Source: Pseudomonas aylmerensis (lineage in GTDB: Bacteria > Pseudomonadota > Gammaproteobacteria > Pseudomonadales > Pseudomonadaceae). From it: a DNA stretch of 64,000 bases. Below are positions 35,186 through 43,778 of the stretch, in pieces. A program made the translations under genes and the position numbers. Location of the stretch: positions 521,767 through 585,766 of the forward strand of contig NZ_MAUE01000045.1 of NCBI RefSeq assembly GCF_001702265.1, written 5' to 3'. Position 1 is the first letter of the stretch; each line of letters opens with the position of its first letter. A model generated the notes under the pieces. The model worked only from the letters and a program-made list of their open reading frames with translations, was not told the origin of the DNA and did no database searches.

Positions 35186-35640
35186 TGCTGCGCGAAATCC
35201 TTTTTCCCCTGGTGCTGTGCCTGGTGGCGTTTGTGGCCTTCGACATCCTGGAGGGACAGCGCGACACCGCCCGCCAGGAACGTGACAACGCCCTGTTCGA
35301 AGTGTCGGGGCTGCGCGAAGCCGCTCGCATCAGCGGCGAGATGCTGGCCGACCGTGACGCGATCGATCTTAAACGAACCCTGGAGCTGGACCATGAACGC
35401 GCTTCAAACCTTGAGCTGCAGCGCGCTGTTGACGATCGCCGTCAGCGGCTGCGCGTCAACGCCACCTGCAGCGCCGCCGGCACCGAAAAAGCCAGCGCCG
35501 GCAGCGTGGCTGATGCAGCCACCGCCGAACTCGCAGCAGACGCTCGACCGGATTATTTCACCCTCAGAGATCAGCTCGCCCTCAGTAAGCAAATGATCCT
35601 GGGCCTGCAGGACTACGTGCACCAGGTGTGCCTGCGCTGA
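35185..35640 (+). CDS. i-spanin (Rz-like)
   Basis: 151 residues starting MLREILFPLVLCLVAFVAFD. An N-terminal membrane anchor is followed by a long periplasmic coiled coil (RTLELDHERASNLELQRAV). The o-spanin gene is embedded in it in another frame. With the o-spanin it bridges the envelope and disrupts the outer membrane at the end of lysis. Confidence 0.8.
   Translation: MLREILFPLVLCLVAFVAFDILEGQRDTARQERDNALFEVSGLREAARISGEMLADRDAIDLKRTLELDHERASNLELQRAVDDRRQRLRVNATCSAAGTEKASAGSVADAATAELAADARPDYFTLRDQLALSKQMILGLQDYVHQVCLR
35393..35596 (+). CDS. o-spanin lipoprotein (Rz1-like), nested in the i-spanin gene
   Basis: 67 residues beginning MNALQTLSCSALLTIAVSGC. The lipobox VSGC (Cys20) and a proline-rich mature part (PPAAPPAPKKPAPAA) are classic for Rz1. 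It lies wholly inside the Rz-like gene, shifted by +1 relative to that frame. The outer-membrane lipoprotein would pair with the i-spanin coiled coil. Confidence 0.78.
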   Translation: MNALQTLSCSALLTIAVSGCASTPPAAPPAPKKPAPAAWLMQPPPNSQQTLDRIISPSEISSPSVSK

Positions 35641-35681
35641 CCTGAAACACCCTTAAACCAACCATCGAAACGGACACAAAC

Positions 35682-35975
35682 ATGAGCCAGATCCAAGCCC
35701 GCGAAATCACCCTGGAAGTCGGCGACAAGGAATTCACCTTCACCCTGACGCCCCAGGACGTGACCAAGTACTTCAACGCCATGACAGCCAACAACAAGGT
35801 GGCGCCATCTTTCAACCTGCTGAGCAGCACCGTGCTGCCCGCCGAGAAGGCCGGCTTGCGCGAGATCCTGGCCAACCCGGTGATGACCATGCAAATCGCC
35901 GGCGCGCTCCTCGAGGAGTACGCACCTGACGTCGAGATCATCGTAAAAAAGCCCTTGAGCACGCTGACCGCCTGA
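35682..35975 (+). CDS. Tail assembly chaperone, short form (P2 gpE analogue)
   Basis: 97 residues starting MSQIQAREITLEVGDKEFTF. It is a putative tail assembly chaperone by sequence type and by its place just before the tape-measure gene. At codon 89-90 a slippery A AAA AAG (35945-35951) allows a -1 shift into a longer product. Both forms are normally needed for tape-measure folding and tail tube assembly. Confidence 0.82.
   Translation: MSQIQAREITLEVGDKEFTFTLTPQDVTKYFNAMTANNKVAPSFNLLSSTVLPAEKAGLREILANPVMTMQIAGALLEEYAPDVEIIVKKPLSTLTA
35945..35951 (+). other. Programmed -1 frameshift site A AAA AAG
   Basis: A canonical heptameric slippery site with the zero-frame codons GTA AAA AAG. A -1 slip gives GTA AAA AAA GCC and opens a 62-codon extension. 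A GC-rich downstream segment could stimulate slippage. Confidence 0.72.
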
Positions 35976-36139
35976 CCGAAGACGGCCTGGGCCAGTTGTT
36001 GGCCCTGACCACCCGATGGCTACCAGGTGCCGAGCCCAGCATTGAAAACATGGGCATGGCCAAGTGGCTGGAAGACGAACACTGGAAGCGCATGGAGTTC
36101 GCCGTGGCAAACGGTATAGCCCATGCGTTGAACGGATAG
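35951..36139 (+). CDS. Frameshift extension of tail assembly chaperone (gpE' analogue)
   Basis: The -1 frame encodes 62 residues from ALEHADRLTEDGLGQLLALT to NGIAHALNG, ending at TAG 36137-36139. Joined to the first 90 codons it would give a 152-residue protein. The WLEDEHWKRMEFAVANG block looks conserved and has no start of its own. Its stop is 7 nt before the tape-measure ATG. Confidence 0.72.
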   Translation, partial: ALEHADRLTEDGLGQLLALTTRWLPGAEPSIENMGMAKWLEDEHWKRMEFAVANGIAHALNG

Positions 36140-36146
36140 AAACTAC

Positions 36147-38132
36147 ATGGCCGATCGTAGCGCCCGCCTGGACTTCATCCTGGCCCTGACCGACAAGGTC
36201 ACCGCGCCCCTGGGCAAGGTGAAGATGGGTTTTTCCGAGCTGACCGAGCAAAGCGAAAAGAACATCAAGACCATGGGCATGGGGCTGGCCGGTGTGACGG
36301 GCGCTTTCGTCGGTATCAACCAATCGCTGCAGCCGGCGCTGGAGATGAACCGCGCCCTGGGCGAGGTCAAATCATTGGGCGTGGCCGAAGACGCGCTGAC
36401 CGCGCTGAATCAGAAGGCTCTGGAATTCTCGGTGAACTATGGCGAGAACGCCCGGGATTTTGTGGCGTCGGCCTACAGCATCGAGGGCGCTATCAAGGGC
36501 CTGACCGGCAGCCAGTTGGCCACCTTCACCAACACCAGCAATCTGTTGGCTAAGGCCACCAAATCTGACGCCGAGACCATGGGCGCCTACGTGGGCACCA
36601 TGTACAACCTGTTCAAAGGCCAGGCCGACGCCATGGGCAAAGGCGAATGGGTTGAAAAACTCGGTGGCCAAACCGCCCTGGCAGTGCAGCTGTTCCGCAC
36701 CGACGGCGCCCAACTCAAGGACGCCTTCAAGGAAGTGGGTTCAATTGCCACCGCTGCCGGCGTCGATATCGCCGAGCAGTTCGCGGTGATCGGCTCGCTG
36801 AGCAGCACCATGGAGGGCGGCGACGCCGGCGGGCGCTACAAGGCGTTTTTCGAGAACCTGGGCGCAGCGTCCGAAAAGATGGGCCTGAAGTTCACCGACT
36901 CCAACGGTAAAGCGCTGCCCATGCTGCAGATTATGGACAAGCTTCAGGGCAAACTGGGCGATCTGACCAGCGCGTCGGCCAGCGCCAAGCTGATGGAAGC
37001 GTTCGGCGGGGAGGGCGCTCAGGTGATCAGCTCCCTGGCCAAGGACACCGATCGCCTGCGCAACGGCATGGACAAGCTGGGCAAGGTGCGCGGCCTTGAG
37101 GACGCGAAGAACATGGCCATGGCCATGGTCGACCCGTGGCAGCAGTTTGGCGCAGCAGTTGAGGCGCTGCGCATTGCCTTCGGCCAGGCGCTGATTCCGA
37201 TCCTGACCCCGTTGATGGCCAAGCTGTCGGGCATCGCGGGCACCATGACCCGCTGGACCCAGATGTTCCCCAACATCACCCGGGTGATCGGCATCGTCAC
37301 GCTGACGATCTTGGCGCTAATCGCTGTTATGTCCCTGCTGACCTTTGCTGTAGGTGCCGGCCGCATGGCGTGGCTTGCCATGGTCACTGTCTGGAAAGTG
37401 GTGCAGATGATCAGCCTTCGGACCACGGCCGTGTTCCTGCTGCAGAAGCTGATGATGCTGACCTATATCACGGTGGTATATGGCCTGACGGCGGTTCTAA
37501 CCCTGATTCGCGGGGCCATGCTCATGTGGCAGGGCGCGATCTGGCTGGTCAACGCCGCTTTGCTGGCCAACCCGATCGTGTGGATCGTGGTCGGCGTCAT
37601 GGCCCTGGTCGCGGCGGTGATCGCTGCTGTCGTGTACTGGGACGAATGGACGGCCGCGCTGATGAACAGTGAGGCGTTCAAGTGGGTCAGCGACCAACTG
37701 ACCGCGCTGTCGGACTGGTTCGCGTCGATGGGAGGTTGGGCCGGGATGGCCAAGGCCGCGTGGGACGGCATCGTCGCGATCTTTCACACGGCAATCAACG
37801 GCCTGATCGAGATGCTGAACAAGATCCCCGGCGTCGACATTGAAACCCGCTTCGGCGCCATGCCCGAGGTGCCCGGTACTGACATCGGCGTCAACACCCT
37901 GGACAGCGCTGCAGCAGCGCAGCGGGCTCAACAGACCATCAACGCGGCCATTCCAAGCCTGTCGCCGGCGCGGCCTAACGCCGTGCCCCAGGGCGGGCTG
38001 TTGACCAGCATCCAGAACAACAACAGCAGCCAGAACAAGGGCATGCACGTGGAGAAAGTCGAGATCCACAACAGCAAGCCTATGACCTCCCTGGAGATGG
38101 AAAACATGGTTGCCATGTCGGTGGGCGGATGA
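36147..38132 (+). CDS. Tail tape measure protein (P2 gpT analogue)
   Basis: 661 residues starting MADRSARLDFILALTDKVTA. Long helical N-terminal region, then at least three hydrophobic stretches (about residues 385-410, 430-460, 460-500: VTLTILALIAVMSLLTF, ANPIVWIVVGVMALVAAVIA). It sets tail length and probably enters the host membrane on infection. It is shorter than P2 gpT (about 815), implying a shorter tail. ATGA overlap with the next gene. Confidence 0.88.
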   Translation: MADRSARLDFILALTDKVTAPLGKVKMGFSELTEQSEKNIKTMGMGLAGVTGAFVGINQSLQPALEMNRALGEVKSLGVAEDALTALNQKALEFSVNYGENARDFVASAYSIEGAIKGLTGSQLATFTNTSNLLAKATKSDAETMGAYVGTMYNLFKGQADAMGKGEWVEKLGGQTALAVQLFRTDGAQLKDAFKEVGSIATAAGVDIAEQFAVIGSLSSTMEGGDAGGRYKAFFENLGAASEKMGLKFTDSNGKALPMLQIMDKLQGKLGDLTSASASAKLMEAFGGEGAQVISSLAKDTDRLRNGMDKLGKVRGLEDAKNMAMAMVDPWQQFGAAVEALRIAFGQALIPILTPLMAKLSGIAGTMTRWTQMFPNITRVIGIVTLTILALIAVMSLLTFAVGAGRMAWLAMVTVWKVVQMISLRTTAVFLLQKLMMLTYITVVYGLTAVLTLIRGAMLMWQGAIWLVNAALLANPIVWIVVGVMALVAAVIAAVVYWDEWTAALMNSEAFKWVSDQLTALSDWFASMGGWAGMAKAAWDGIVAIFHTAINGLIEMLNKIPGVDIETRFGAMPEVPGTDIGVNTLDSAAAAQRAQQTINAAIPSLSPARPNAVPQGGLLTSIQNNNSSQNKGMHVEKVEIHNSKPMTSLEMENMVAMSVGG

Positions 38133-38446
38133 GCGAGTACATCGACCTGCTGATTGTCGGCAACGACCTGGTGCTGGACCCGTCGCGTCAGCCGCTGCTG
38201 ATCGATGACCGGGCCAGTATTGCCCAGGACATCGCCCACATGATCCGCGACAGCGGCCTGCTGGTCACCCTAGTGGCCGAGCGCGACCGGCTCAAACAAC
38301 GCGACTGCATCCAACAGCTGGAATTGCTGGTGGAGGCCGACGAGCGCCTGGTACCGGGCACGGCGCAGATCACCCAGCTGCAGCCCGGCCAGTACCTGGT
38401 CACGGCGACAACCCTGAAATTCGGCAGTATCGAGGTGACTTTGTGA
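38129..38446 (+). CDS. DUF2590-like tail/baseplate protein
   Basis: 105 residues starting MSEYIDLLIVGNDLVLDPSR. The pattern resembles DUF2590, found before gpJ in phiO18P-type phages, in the position of P2 gpW (gp25-like wedge). The LLIDDRASIAQDIAHMIRDS segment agrees with a gp25-like fold. Its stop overlaps the gpJ-like GTG. Confidence 0.72.
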   Translation: MSEYIDLLIVGNDLVLDPSRQPLLIDDRASIAQDIAHMIRDSGLLVTLVAERDRLKQRDCIQQLELLVEADERLVPGTAQITQLQPGQYLVTATTLKFGSIEVTL

Positions 38447-39618
38447 GTGACGTAGATTTCAAGCAGGCGCTGGCCGACGCCGGCGTTCCCACGACAGAAG
38501 CGGGCCTCCTGCAGGCGTGGGAAAAGGAAGTGGCCGCCCAGGGCAGCAAGTTGAGCAATACCAGCGCCTATTCGCCATTCTGGCGCGTGGTGCGTGCCCT
38601 GGTGACCAAGCCGGTGTTGTGGATCCTCGATTTCTTCGTGGCCACGGTGCTGCCAAACTTTTTCGTCAAAACAGCTGCAGACGCCTGGCTCGATATGCTG
38701 GCCTGGGCCGTTAACGTCGAACGTAAGGGCGCGACCAAGGCCGTGGGCTTTCTGCTGTTCACCCGCGAAGCCGCCGGCGGCGCGCTGGAAGTGCCGGCCG
38801 GTACATTGGTGCAGTCCGCGTCGATCAACGGACATATCTATCAAGTGGTGACCACGGCGGTGGGTATTTTCGCCGATGGGCTGATGCAGCTGCAGATTCC
38901 CGTCGAGGCGGTCGACACCGGCGCCGGTTTCAACTTGGCCCCGGGTTATTACGCGATCTTGCCGGTTCCGGTACCGGGCATTGCCCAGGTGGTGAACAGC
39001 GACGGTTGGTTGACCACACCAGGTGCAGATCCTGAGCCCAACGACGAACTGCGTTTGCGCACCCGCAACCAGTTCTCTGCGGTCAACCAGTGGCACACCG
39101 ACGCGGTGTACCGCGCCATGATCTCGGCCTACCCAGGCGTTCGTCCTGATGGCGTGTACTTCGAACACGGCGCGCCACGGGGCCCCGGTAGCGCAAATGC
39201 CTATGTGTTGTTTGAAGCGGACGTGCCGGCGGCGACTTACCTGGAGCAAATCAACGCGCATATCCGCGACCAGGGCAACCATGGCCACGGCGATGATCTG
39301 TTGGTGATGGTCATGCCGGAGACCCAGCACCTGGTGCAGTTGGAAATCTGGCCGCGCTCGACGTTGACCACTGAACAGCGCGAAACCCTCAAGGACAACG
39401 CCGCACTGTTCGTGCGTGCTGCGTTCCGTGACAGCACCGCTACGGACTTTCAGCCGACCCTGACCTATCCACAGTCGCGCTTTTCATTCAGCCGCCTGGG
39501 CGAAGAGCTGCACCAGTACTTCGCCGGCATTGAGTCGTTGCGCTTTGCCACGGCCGACATCATCAGCGAGCTGAACATTCCGCGGATCCAGAGCTTGGAG
39601 GTGCTGCTGCATGATTAA
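38443..39618 (+). CDS. Baseplate wedge protein J (gp47 type)
   Basis: 391 residues from a GTG start (MSDVDFKQALADAGVPTTEA). Baseplate_J family blocks include SAYSPFWRVVRALVTKPV, GTLVQSASINGHIYQVV and FNLAPGYYAILP. It connects the baseplate hub and the tail fibres. Overlaps the previous stop and the next start by several bases. Confidence 0.88.
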   Translation: MSDVDFKQALADAGVPTTEAGLLQAWEKEVAAQGSKLSNTSAYSPFWRVVRALVTKPVLWILDFFVATVLPNFFVKTAADAWLDMLAWAVNVERKGATKAVGFLLFTREAAGGALEVPAGTLVQSASINGHIYQVVTTAVGIFADGLMQLQIPVEAVDTGAGFNLAPGYYAILPVPVPGIAQVVNSDGWLTTPGADPEPNDELRLRTRNQFSAVNQWHTDAVYRAMISAYPGVRPDGVYFEHGAPRGPGSANAYVLFEADVPAATYLEQINAHIRDQGNHGHGDDLLVMVMPETQHLVQLEIWPRSTLTTEQRETLKDNAALFVRAAFRDSTATDFQPTLTYPQSRFSFSRLGEELHQYFAGIESLRFATADIISELNIPRIQSLEVLLHD

Positions 39619-40135
39619 GATCGATCTGCCGTTCTGGCTCGATGGTGCCGAGCTGACCAAGCTCAAAGCCGCCGCCCAGTCCTGGTGGGAAAACGTCGAG
39701 GGTTGGTTGCGCTGGCCGCTGCTGCAGATGGACGCCGACACCTGCCACATCACCGTACTGGACCTGCTGGCCTGGCAGCGCGATATCACCCGCTTCAAGG
39801 GGGAACCCGAGAGTTTGTACCGCCTGCGGGTCAAGCACGCCTTTATCAACGCAGTGGACGCCGGCAGCACCGCCGGGATGAAACGCATCCTGGTGCGCCT
39901 GGGCGTCGGCTACGTCGAGATCGAAGAGCGTCAGCCCGACCGGGATTGGGACGTTGTGCTGCTGCGTTTTTCCGATTCGCAGCTCTCGCAAAACCCTGAG
40001 CTGCTGCGGGTGTTGATCCAGCAATACGGCCGCACCTGCCGGCGCTATGACTTTTCCACCATCACACCGGTACCGGTGCAAATCGCCCTTGTCCACTTTC
40101 ACGACGATCAGCAAACGCTGGTCGCACGCCTTTAG
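39611..40135 (+). CDS. Tail protein I-type baseplate wedge component
   Basis: 174 residues starting MIKIDLPFWLDGAELTKLKA. The LDLLAWQRDITRFKGEPESL and YRLRVKHAFINAVDAGS segments follow the gpI-like pattern, and the gene sits between gpJ and the fibre as in P2. It probably joins the fibre to the baseplate. Overlaps the gpJ-like stop by 8 nt. Confidence 0.8.
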   Translation: MIKIDLPFWLDGAELTKLKAAAQSWWENVEGWLRWPLLQMDADTCHITVLDLLAWQRDITRFKGEPESLYRLRVKHAFINAVDAGSTAGMKRILVRLGVGYVEIEERQPDRDWDVVLLRFSDSQLSQNPELLRVLIQQYGRTCRRYDFSTITPVPVQIALVHFHDDQQTLVARL

Positions 40136-40143
40136 GAGCCCTC

Positions 40144-41739
40144 ATGGGAGCCAGTATTACCCTTGCAGGTGAAAACCTGATCGCGCAAAAACAAGCCGCC
40201 AATGCGGGCTTGAAAGTCAGTCGGTTCATTTTTGCCAACGTGCCCGGGTTGAATCCCAATGCGCCTGTAGACCGTGCTGCGCAGAAGCCTGCGGAGGGAC
40301 AAATCGTCTATGTCCGCGAAATTGCCGCCGAACATGCGGGATACGTTAACCCCAACCAGGTGGTGTACAGCGCGCAGATCGGGTCTGACGTTGGCGATTG
40401 GGACTTCAATTGGATCGGCCTGGAAACTACAGAGGGCGTGCTGTTTGCGGTGGCGTATGTGCCTGTGCAGCAAAAGCGCCGCAATATCCCGCCGCTGCAG
40501 ATCGGCAACAACCTGACCCGCAACTTCCTGGTGGCGTTCGACGGCGCGCTGGCCCTGACGGGCATCACCATTGATGCCAGGACCTGGCAGCACGACTTCA
40601 CTGTGCGCCTGGCCCGCATTGACGAGCGCGAGCGCCTGAGCAATCGCGACGTATACGGCCGGGCCTGTTTCTTCGGCAGTTCGCTGCAGTTGGAAAAGCT
40701 CGGTAGCAGCTACCAGCTCAAGCCTGGTACCGCGTATGTCGAAGGGATTCGCCTGGTGCAATCGGCGGCGTTGGTTGTTGTGCCGCCGGCACTGCCTGCC
40801 AAAGCTTGGCTGGACGTTGTGCTGCAGCGCGAATTGAGCGACGTAGTGGCGAGCTGGACGGTGGTGTTTGGCGCTGAAAAAGCGGACTACACCGACGCCC
40901 TGGGCGTGAAGCACTACTGTGTGGCCATCGCGGATCTGGCGGTTGCCGGTGTGACGGATCGCCGTCCGGTCGAGGCGATCGACGGCCCCCTGGTGCAACA
41001 GTTCGCCCTGCGTACGGGCGACTATGAGCAACTGCGCGCCCGGGCGACCACCAAAGAAGACGTGGAGCTGGGCAACCTGCCGAACGCCATCAGCGATGAC
41101 CAGGACACCAACAGCAGCGCCATTCTGGCCACTACCAAGGCATTGAAAGCCGCCACTGCAGTGATCTGGACAGGCATCGCGAACATCGTTTCCGGCGTCA
41201 CCGTGGTGGGCAAGGCCGCGAGATTGGCCACCGCCCGCAAGATCTCTGTAACGGGGTCAGTGACGGGCAATGTGGATTTTGATGGAAGCGCCGACGTGAC
41301 ACTCAACTTGGCGGCCGCACAGGCCAGCGAGAGTGTGGCGGGGAGTGCCAAGGTGGCCAGCCAACCCCAAGTCGACGAAGGGCTGAATGATGCGGCCTAT
41401 GTCACTCCCAAGAAATTGCGCTGGGGGTTCCTGATCAGCCTGAACGATATCGGGTACATCGTATTCCCGACCTGGTTGGGCGGATTGATCATTCAGTGGG
41501 GCAGCCTGTCGGCAGCGGTTGCCGATGGACAATCCGCAGTGACGTTCGGCATCGCGTTCCCGAACAAGGTGTTCGGCGTTAACGCCTCCTTTGGGTACTC
41601 GTCGGTTAGGGCGGATTACGCCATCACCGTGGAATCTAGGGTGCTGACCAAAACCGGATTCTCGGCGAATCGCCAGGACATCGGAACGGCGCAAAGCCTC
41701 CCTACAGGCGTTATCTATTGGCAAGCCTTCGGCTTCTGA
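40144..41739 (+). CDS. Tail fibre protein
   Basis: 531 residues. The N-terminal about 150 residues (MGASITLAGENLIAQKQAA, then VYSAQIGSDVGDWDFNWIGL) are the DUF3751-like phage-attachment domain. The middle carries the DIELGNLPNA-like repeat (KEDVELGNLPNAISDD) and the collar-type GNVDFDGSADVTLNLA motif. The C-terminal about 110 residues form the receptor-binding tip and should be the most variable part. Followed 8 nt later by its assembly protein. Confidence 0.88.
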   Translation: MGASITLAGENLIAQKQAANAGLKVSRFIFANVPGLNPNAPVDRAAQKPAEGQIVYVREIAAEHAGYVNPNQVVYSAQIGSDVGDWDFNWIGLETTEGVLFAVAYVPVQQKRRNIPPLQIGNNLTRNFLVAFDGALALTGITIDARTWQHDFTVRLARIDERERLSNRDVYGRACFFGSSLQLEKLGSSYQLKPGTAYVEGIRLVQSAALVVVPPALPAKAWLDVVLQRELSDVVASWTVVFGAEKADYTDALGVKHYCVAIADLAVAGVTDRRPVEAIDGPLVQQFALRTGDYEQLRARATTKEDVELGNLPNAISDDQDTNSSAILATTKALKAATAVIWTGIANIVSGVTVVGKAARLATARKISVTGSVTGNVDFDGSADVTLNLAAAQASESVAGSAKVASQPQVDEGLNDAAYVTPKKLRWGFLISLNDIGYIVFPTWLGGLIIQWGSLSAAVADGQSAVTFGIAFPNKVFGVNASFGYSSVRADYAITVESRVLTKTGFSANRQDIGTAQSLPTGVIYWQAFGF

Positions 41740-41749
41740 GGTCCCTTTT

Positions 41750-42316
41750 ATGTTCTATAGCGCAACCACTGGCGGGATCTATCACCCTGCCATCCACGCA
41801 AGTTTCCCCAATGATGCTGTCGAGCTTTCGGACGCTGATTACAAAACGTTGATGGCCGGCCAGGTCGAAGGTAAGGCCATCGTTCCCGGTCCTGGTGGTC
41901 GTCCCATGCTCGCCGAACTGCCTACGCCGAACCCGGCCGATGAGTTGACAGGGCTCTATGACGTGGCCCTGGCGGATACAAATCGAGGGTGTGAACAGTC
42001 CATCACCGGTGGGTTTTCATCTGATGCACTCGGCGATCTATATCAGTACAGCAGTTCGCTGGAGGACCAGCTTAATCTGACCACCGCTATTTTAAGCGGG
42101 GTCGATATGCCCTACGCCTGTCGTGATGGATTGGGCGTGAAAGATTTCCGTCAGCACACCGTGGCCCAGTTACGTCAGGTCGGTGACGACTTCACGCTGT
42201 TCAAGATGCAGCTGCTGCAGAAGGCCAACGAGCTTAAGCAGCAACTGGATACCGCGCTGGCTGCTGGCGATCGGGCGGCACTTGTCGCGGTTACCTGGGA
42301 GATCGTGCAGCCATGA
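41750..42316 (+). CDS. Tail fibre assembly chaperone
   Basis: 188 residues. The N-terminus MFYSATTGGIYHPAIHASFP and the PGPGGRPMLAELPTP block are typical of tail fibre assembly proteins. The C-terminal half (VKDFRQHTVAQLRQVGDDFT) resembles DUF4376. It would fold the fibre tip encoded upstream and may be incorporated at the tail end. Overlaps the next start (ATGA). Confidence 0.82.
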   Translation: MFYSATTGGIYHPAIHASFPNDAVELSDADYKTLMAGQVEGKAIVPGPGGRPMLAELPTPNPADELTGLYDVALADTNRGCEQSITGGFSSDALGDLYQYSSSLEDQLNLTTAILSGVDMPYACRDGLGVKDFRQHTVAQLRQVGDDFTLFKMQLLQKANELKQQLDTALAAGDRAALVAVTWEIVQP

Positions 42317-43236
42317 CTTGGGCACCGGTGACCATGCGCTGGCCCGAACAATCCACGCAATGGATGGGCGAGCTAGCGGCGGCCCAGGAGCTGGCTGGGA
42401 GCGAGCTGGCCAGCACCAGCCAACGCCTGGCCGGGCTGGATGGCATGACCAGCACTAATCCTGGGCCGGTGGGTGACGCGGCGAAGGGCGCAATCGAGGC
42501 CGGCCGTGCGGCCCTGGCGGGGCAGATGGGCGAGGCGCCGGCGTGCCTGGCGGTGACGCCGTTTCAAAGCGGGGTAGGGCAAGGCCGTGGCCATCAGCGG
42601 TTTCTGTCGGCGCCAAACTTGCTGCAGCAGCTGGCCGCCAAACTGGTCGATGCCAGTGACAGCGGCCGACCGGCTGGCCCTCAATATGCGCTGTCGCTGA
42701 TGTTCCTGGGCACGCGCCTTGATCAGTTCGCCGAGACCCTGGCGCGCTTCAATGCGCTGCTGCCGGTCCCCGACCTGGTGCGCGCTGAACGTCGGGCGCG
42801 GAACCTGTCGCGGCTGGAGGTCGAAAAGTGGGAGATCCCCAGCGCGGGGCCTTTGCCGCGTTGGTCTGCGCTGCCCCTGGAGCGCTGCACGGTGGTCAAA
42901 GCGGCCAAGCAATCCATGGCTGGCCAGATCGCCGTCCTGGAGAGCTACGCGGCCGACAGCTCACCCATGGGCGACTTGGCCGCACTGGCTGGCCGCAAGG
43001 CCGCCCAGCAGCAGGATCGGGACAAACAACTGAATGATCTGAAAGCGCTTCTGGCCGATGGCAACGCTGACCACAGCATGCGCGCGCGGATTCTGGGCCC
43101 AGGCGACAACAATGAACTGCGCCGTGCCTTGCTGCAGGGCGACGCACCTGGTCATGAATGGGTGCTGTGCGCCGGCGTGCTGCTGGTGGGCTCGTTGGAC
43201 GGTTTGAGTTTTGTTCGGGAGTTGGTTGGCCTATGA
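42313..43236 (+). CDS. Unassigned tail-cluster protein
   Basis: 307 residues, largely helical and Ala/Leu/Gln-rich (AAQELAGSELASTSQRLAGL). No signal, membrane segment or enzymatic motif is seen. Its position between the fibre assembly and baseplate hub genes, with 4-nt overlaps on both sides, says it is part of the tail. It has no obvious P2 counterpart. Confidence 0.7.
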   Translation: MTWAPVTMRWPEQSTQWMGELAAAQELAGSELASTSQRLAGLDGMTSTNPGPVGDAAKGAIEAGRAALAGQMGEAPACLAVTPFQSGVGQGRGHQRFLSAPNLLQQLAAKLVDASDSGRPAGPQYALSLMFLGTRLDQFAETLARFNALLPVPDLVRAERRARNLSRLEVEKWEIPSAGPLPRWSALPLERCTVVKAAKQSMAGQIAVLESYAADSSPMGDLAALAGRKAAQQQDRDKQLNDLKALLADGNADHSMRARILGPGDNNELRRALLQGDAPGHEWVLCAGVLLVGSLDGLSFVRELVGL

Positions 43237-43778
43237 CGTTACTACTCGACGGCCAACAGATCCTGGGCAAGCGCTTGAAGATCACGGCCAACCTGCGTAT
43301 CGAAAGCGACGACCTGTCTGGGCAAACCAGCAACAGCCAGACGGCGCATAAGGGCTTCAAACCCAAAACCCTTACGGTCTCCCTGATGATCCCCTTCGTC
43401 GACCAGGTGCAACTGCGCAGCCTGATGCGTTTGGCCGAAGCCACGGCCGGCGGTGGGCAACTCAAGATGTACCGCATCGTCAACGACACCGCCGCCGCGT
43501 TCGGGATCCGTGAAGTGCAGTTCTCCGACGGTGTGAGCGCCCGGGAAGACGACACGCTGAACGCCTGGCTGGTGCAGTTCACCCTGTCGGAGAAATTGTC
43601 CAATCCCGAGCGGGTGGAGAGCCGCCGTGCCGGCAACAAAGTCACGTCACAGTCCGGCCCAGGTTCGGCCGTCGGCGGCGCCGCTGGTAGTGGCGACGCC
43701 ACTGGCAATCCCGAGGAACTGAGCGGTTTTGAACGGACCTTGAAAAAGGTCGACAACTGGCTGGCCCCCATACCATGA
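43233..43778 (+). CDS. Baseplate complex protein
   Basis: 181 residues starting MTLLLDGQQILGKRLKITAN. Beta-rich N-terminal two-thirds, with a Gly/Ser/Ala linker (GSAVGGAAGSGDATGN) and a short C-terminal helix. It resembles LysM-less baseplate complex proteins placed before the hub in this phage branch. Overlaps both neighbours by 4 nt. Confidence 0.7.
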   Translation: MTLLLDGQQILGKRLKITANLRIESDDLSGQTSNSQTAHKGFKPKTLTVSLMIPFVDQVQLRSLMRLAEATAGGGQLKMYRIVNDTAAAFGIREVQFSDGVSAREDDTLNAWLVQFTLSEKLSNPERVESRRAGNKVTSQSGPGSAVGGAAGSGDATGNPEELSGFERTLKKVDNWLAPIP

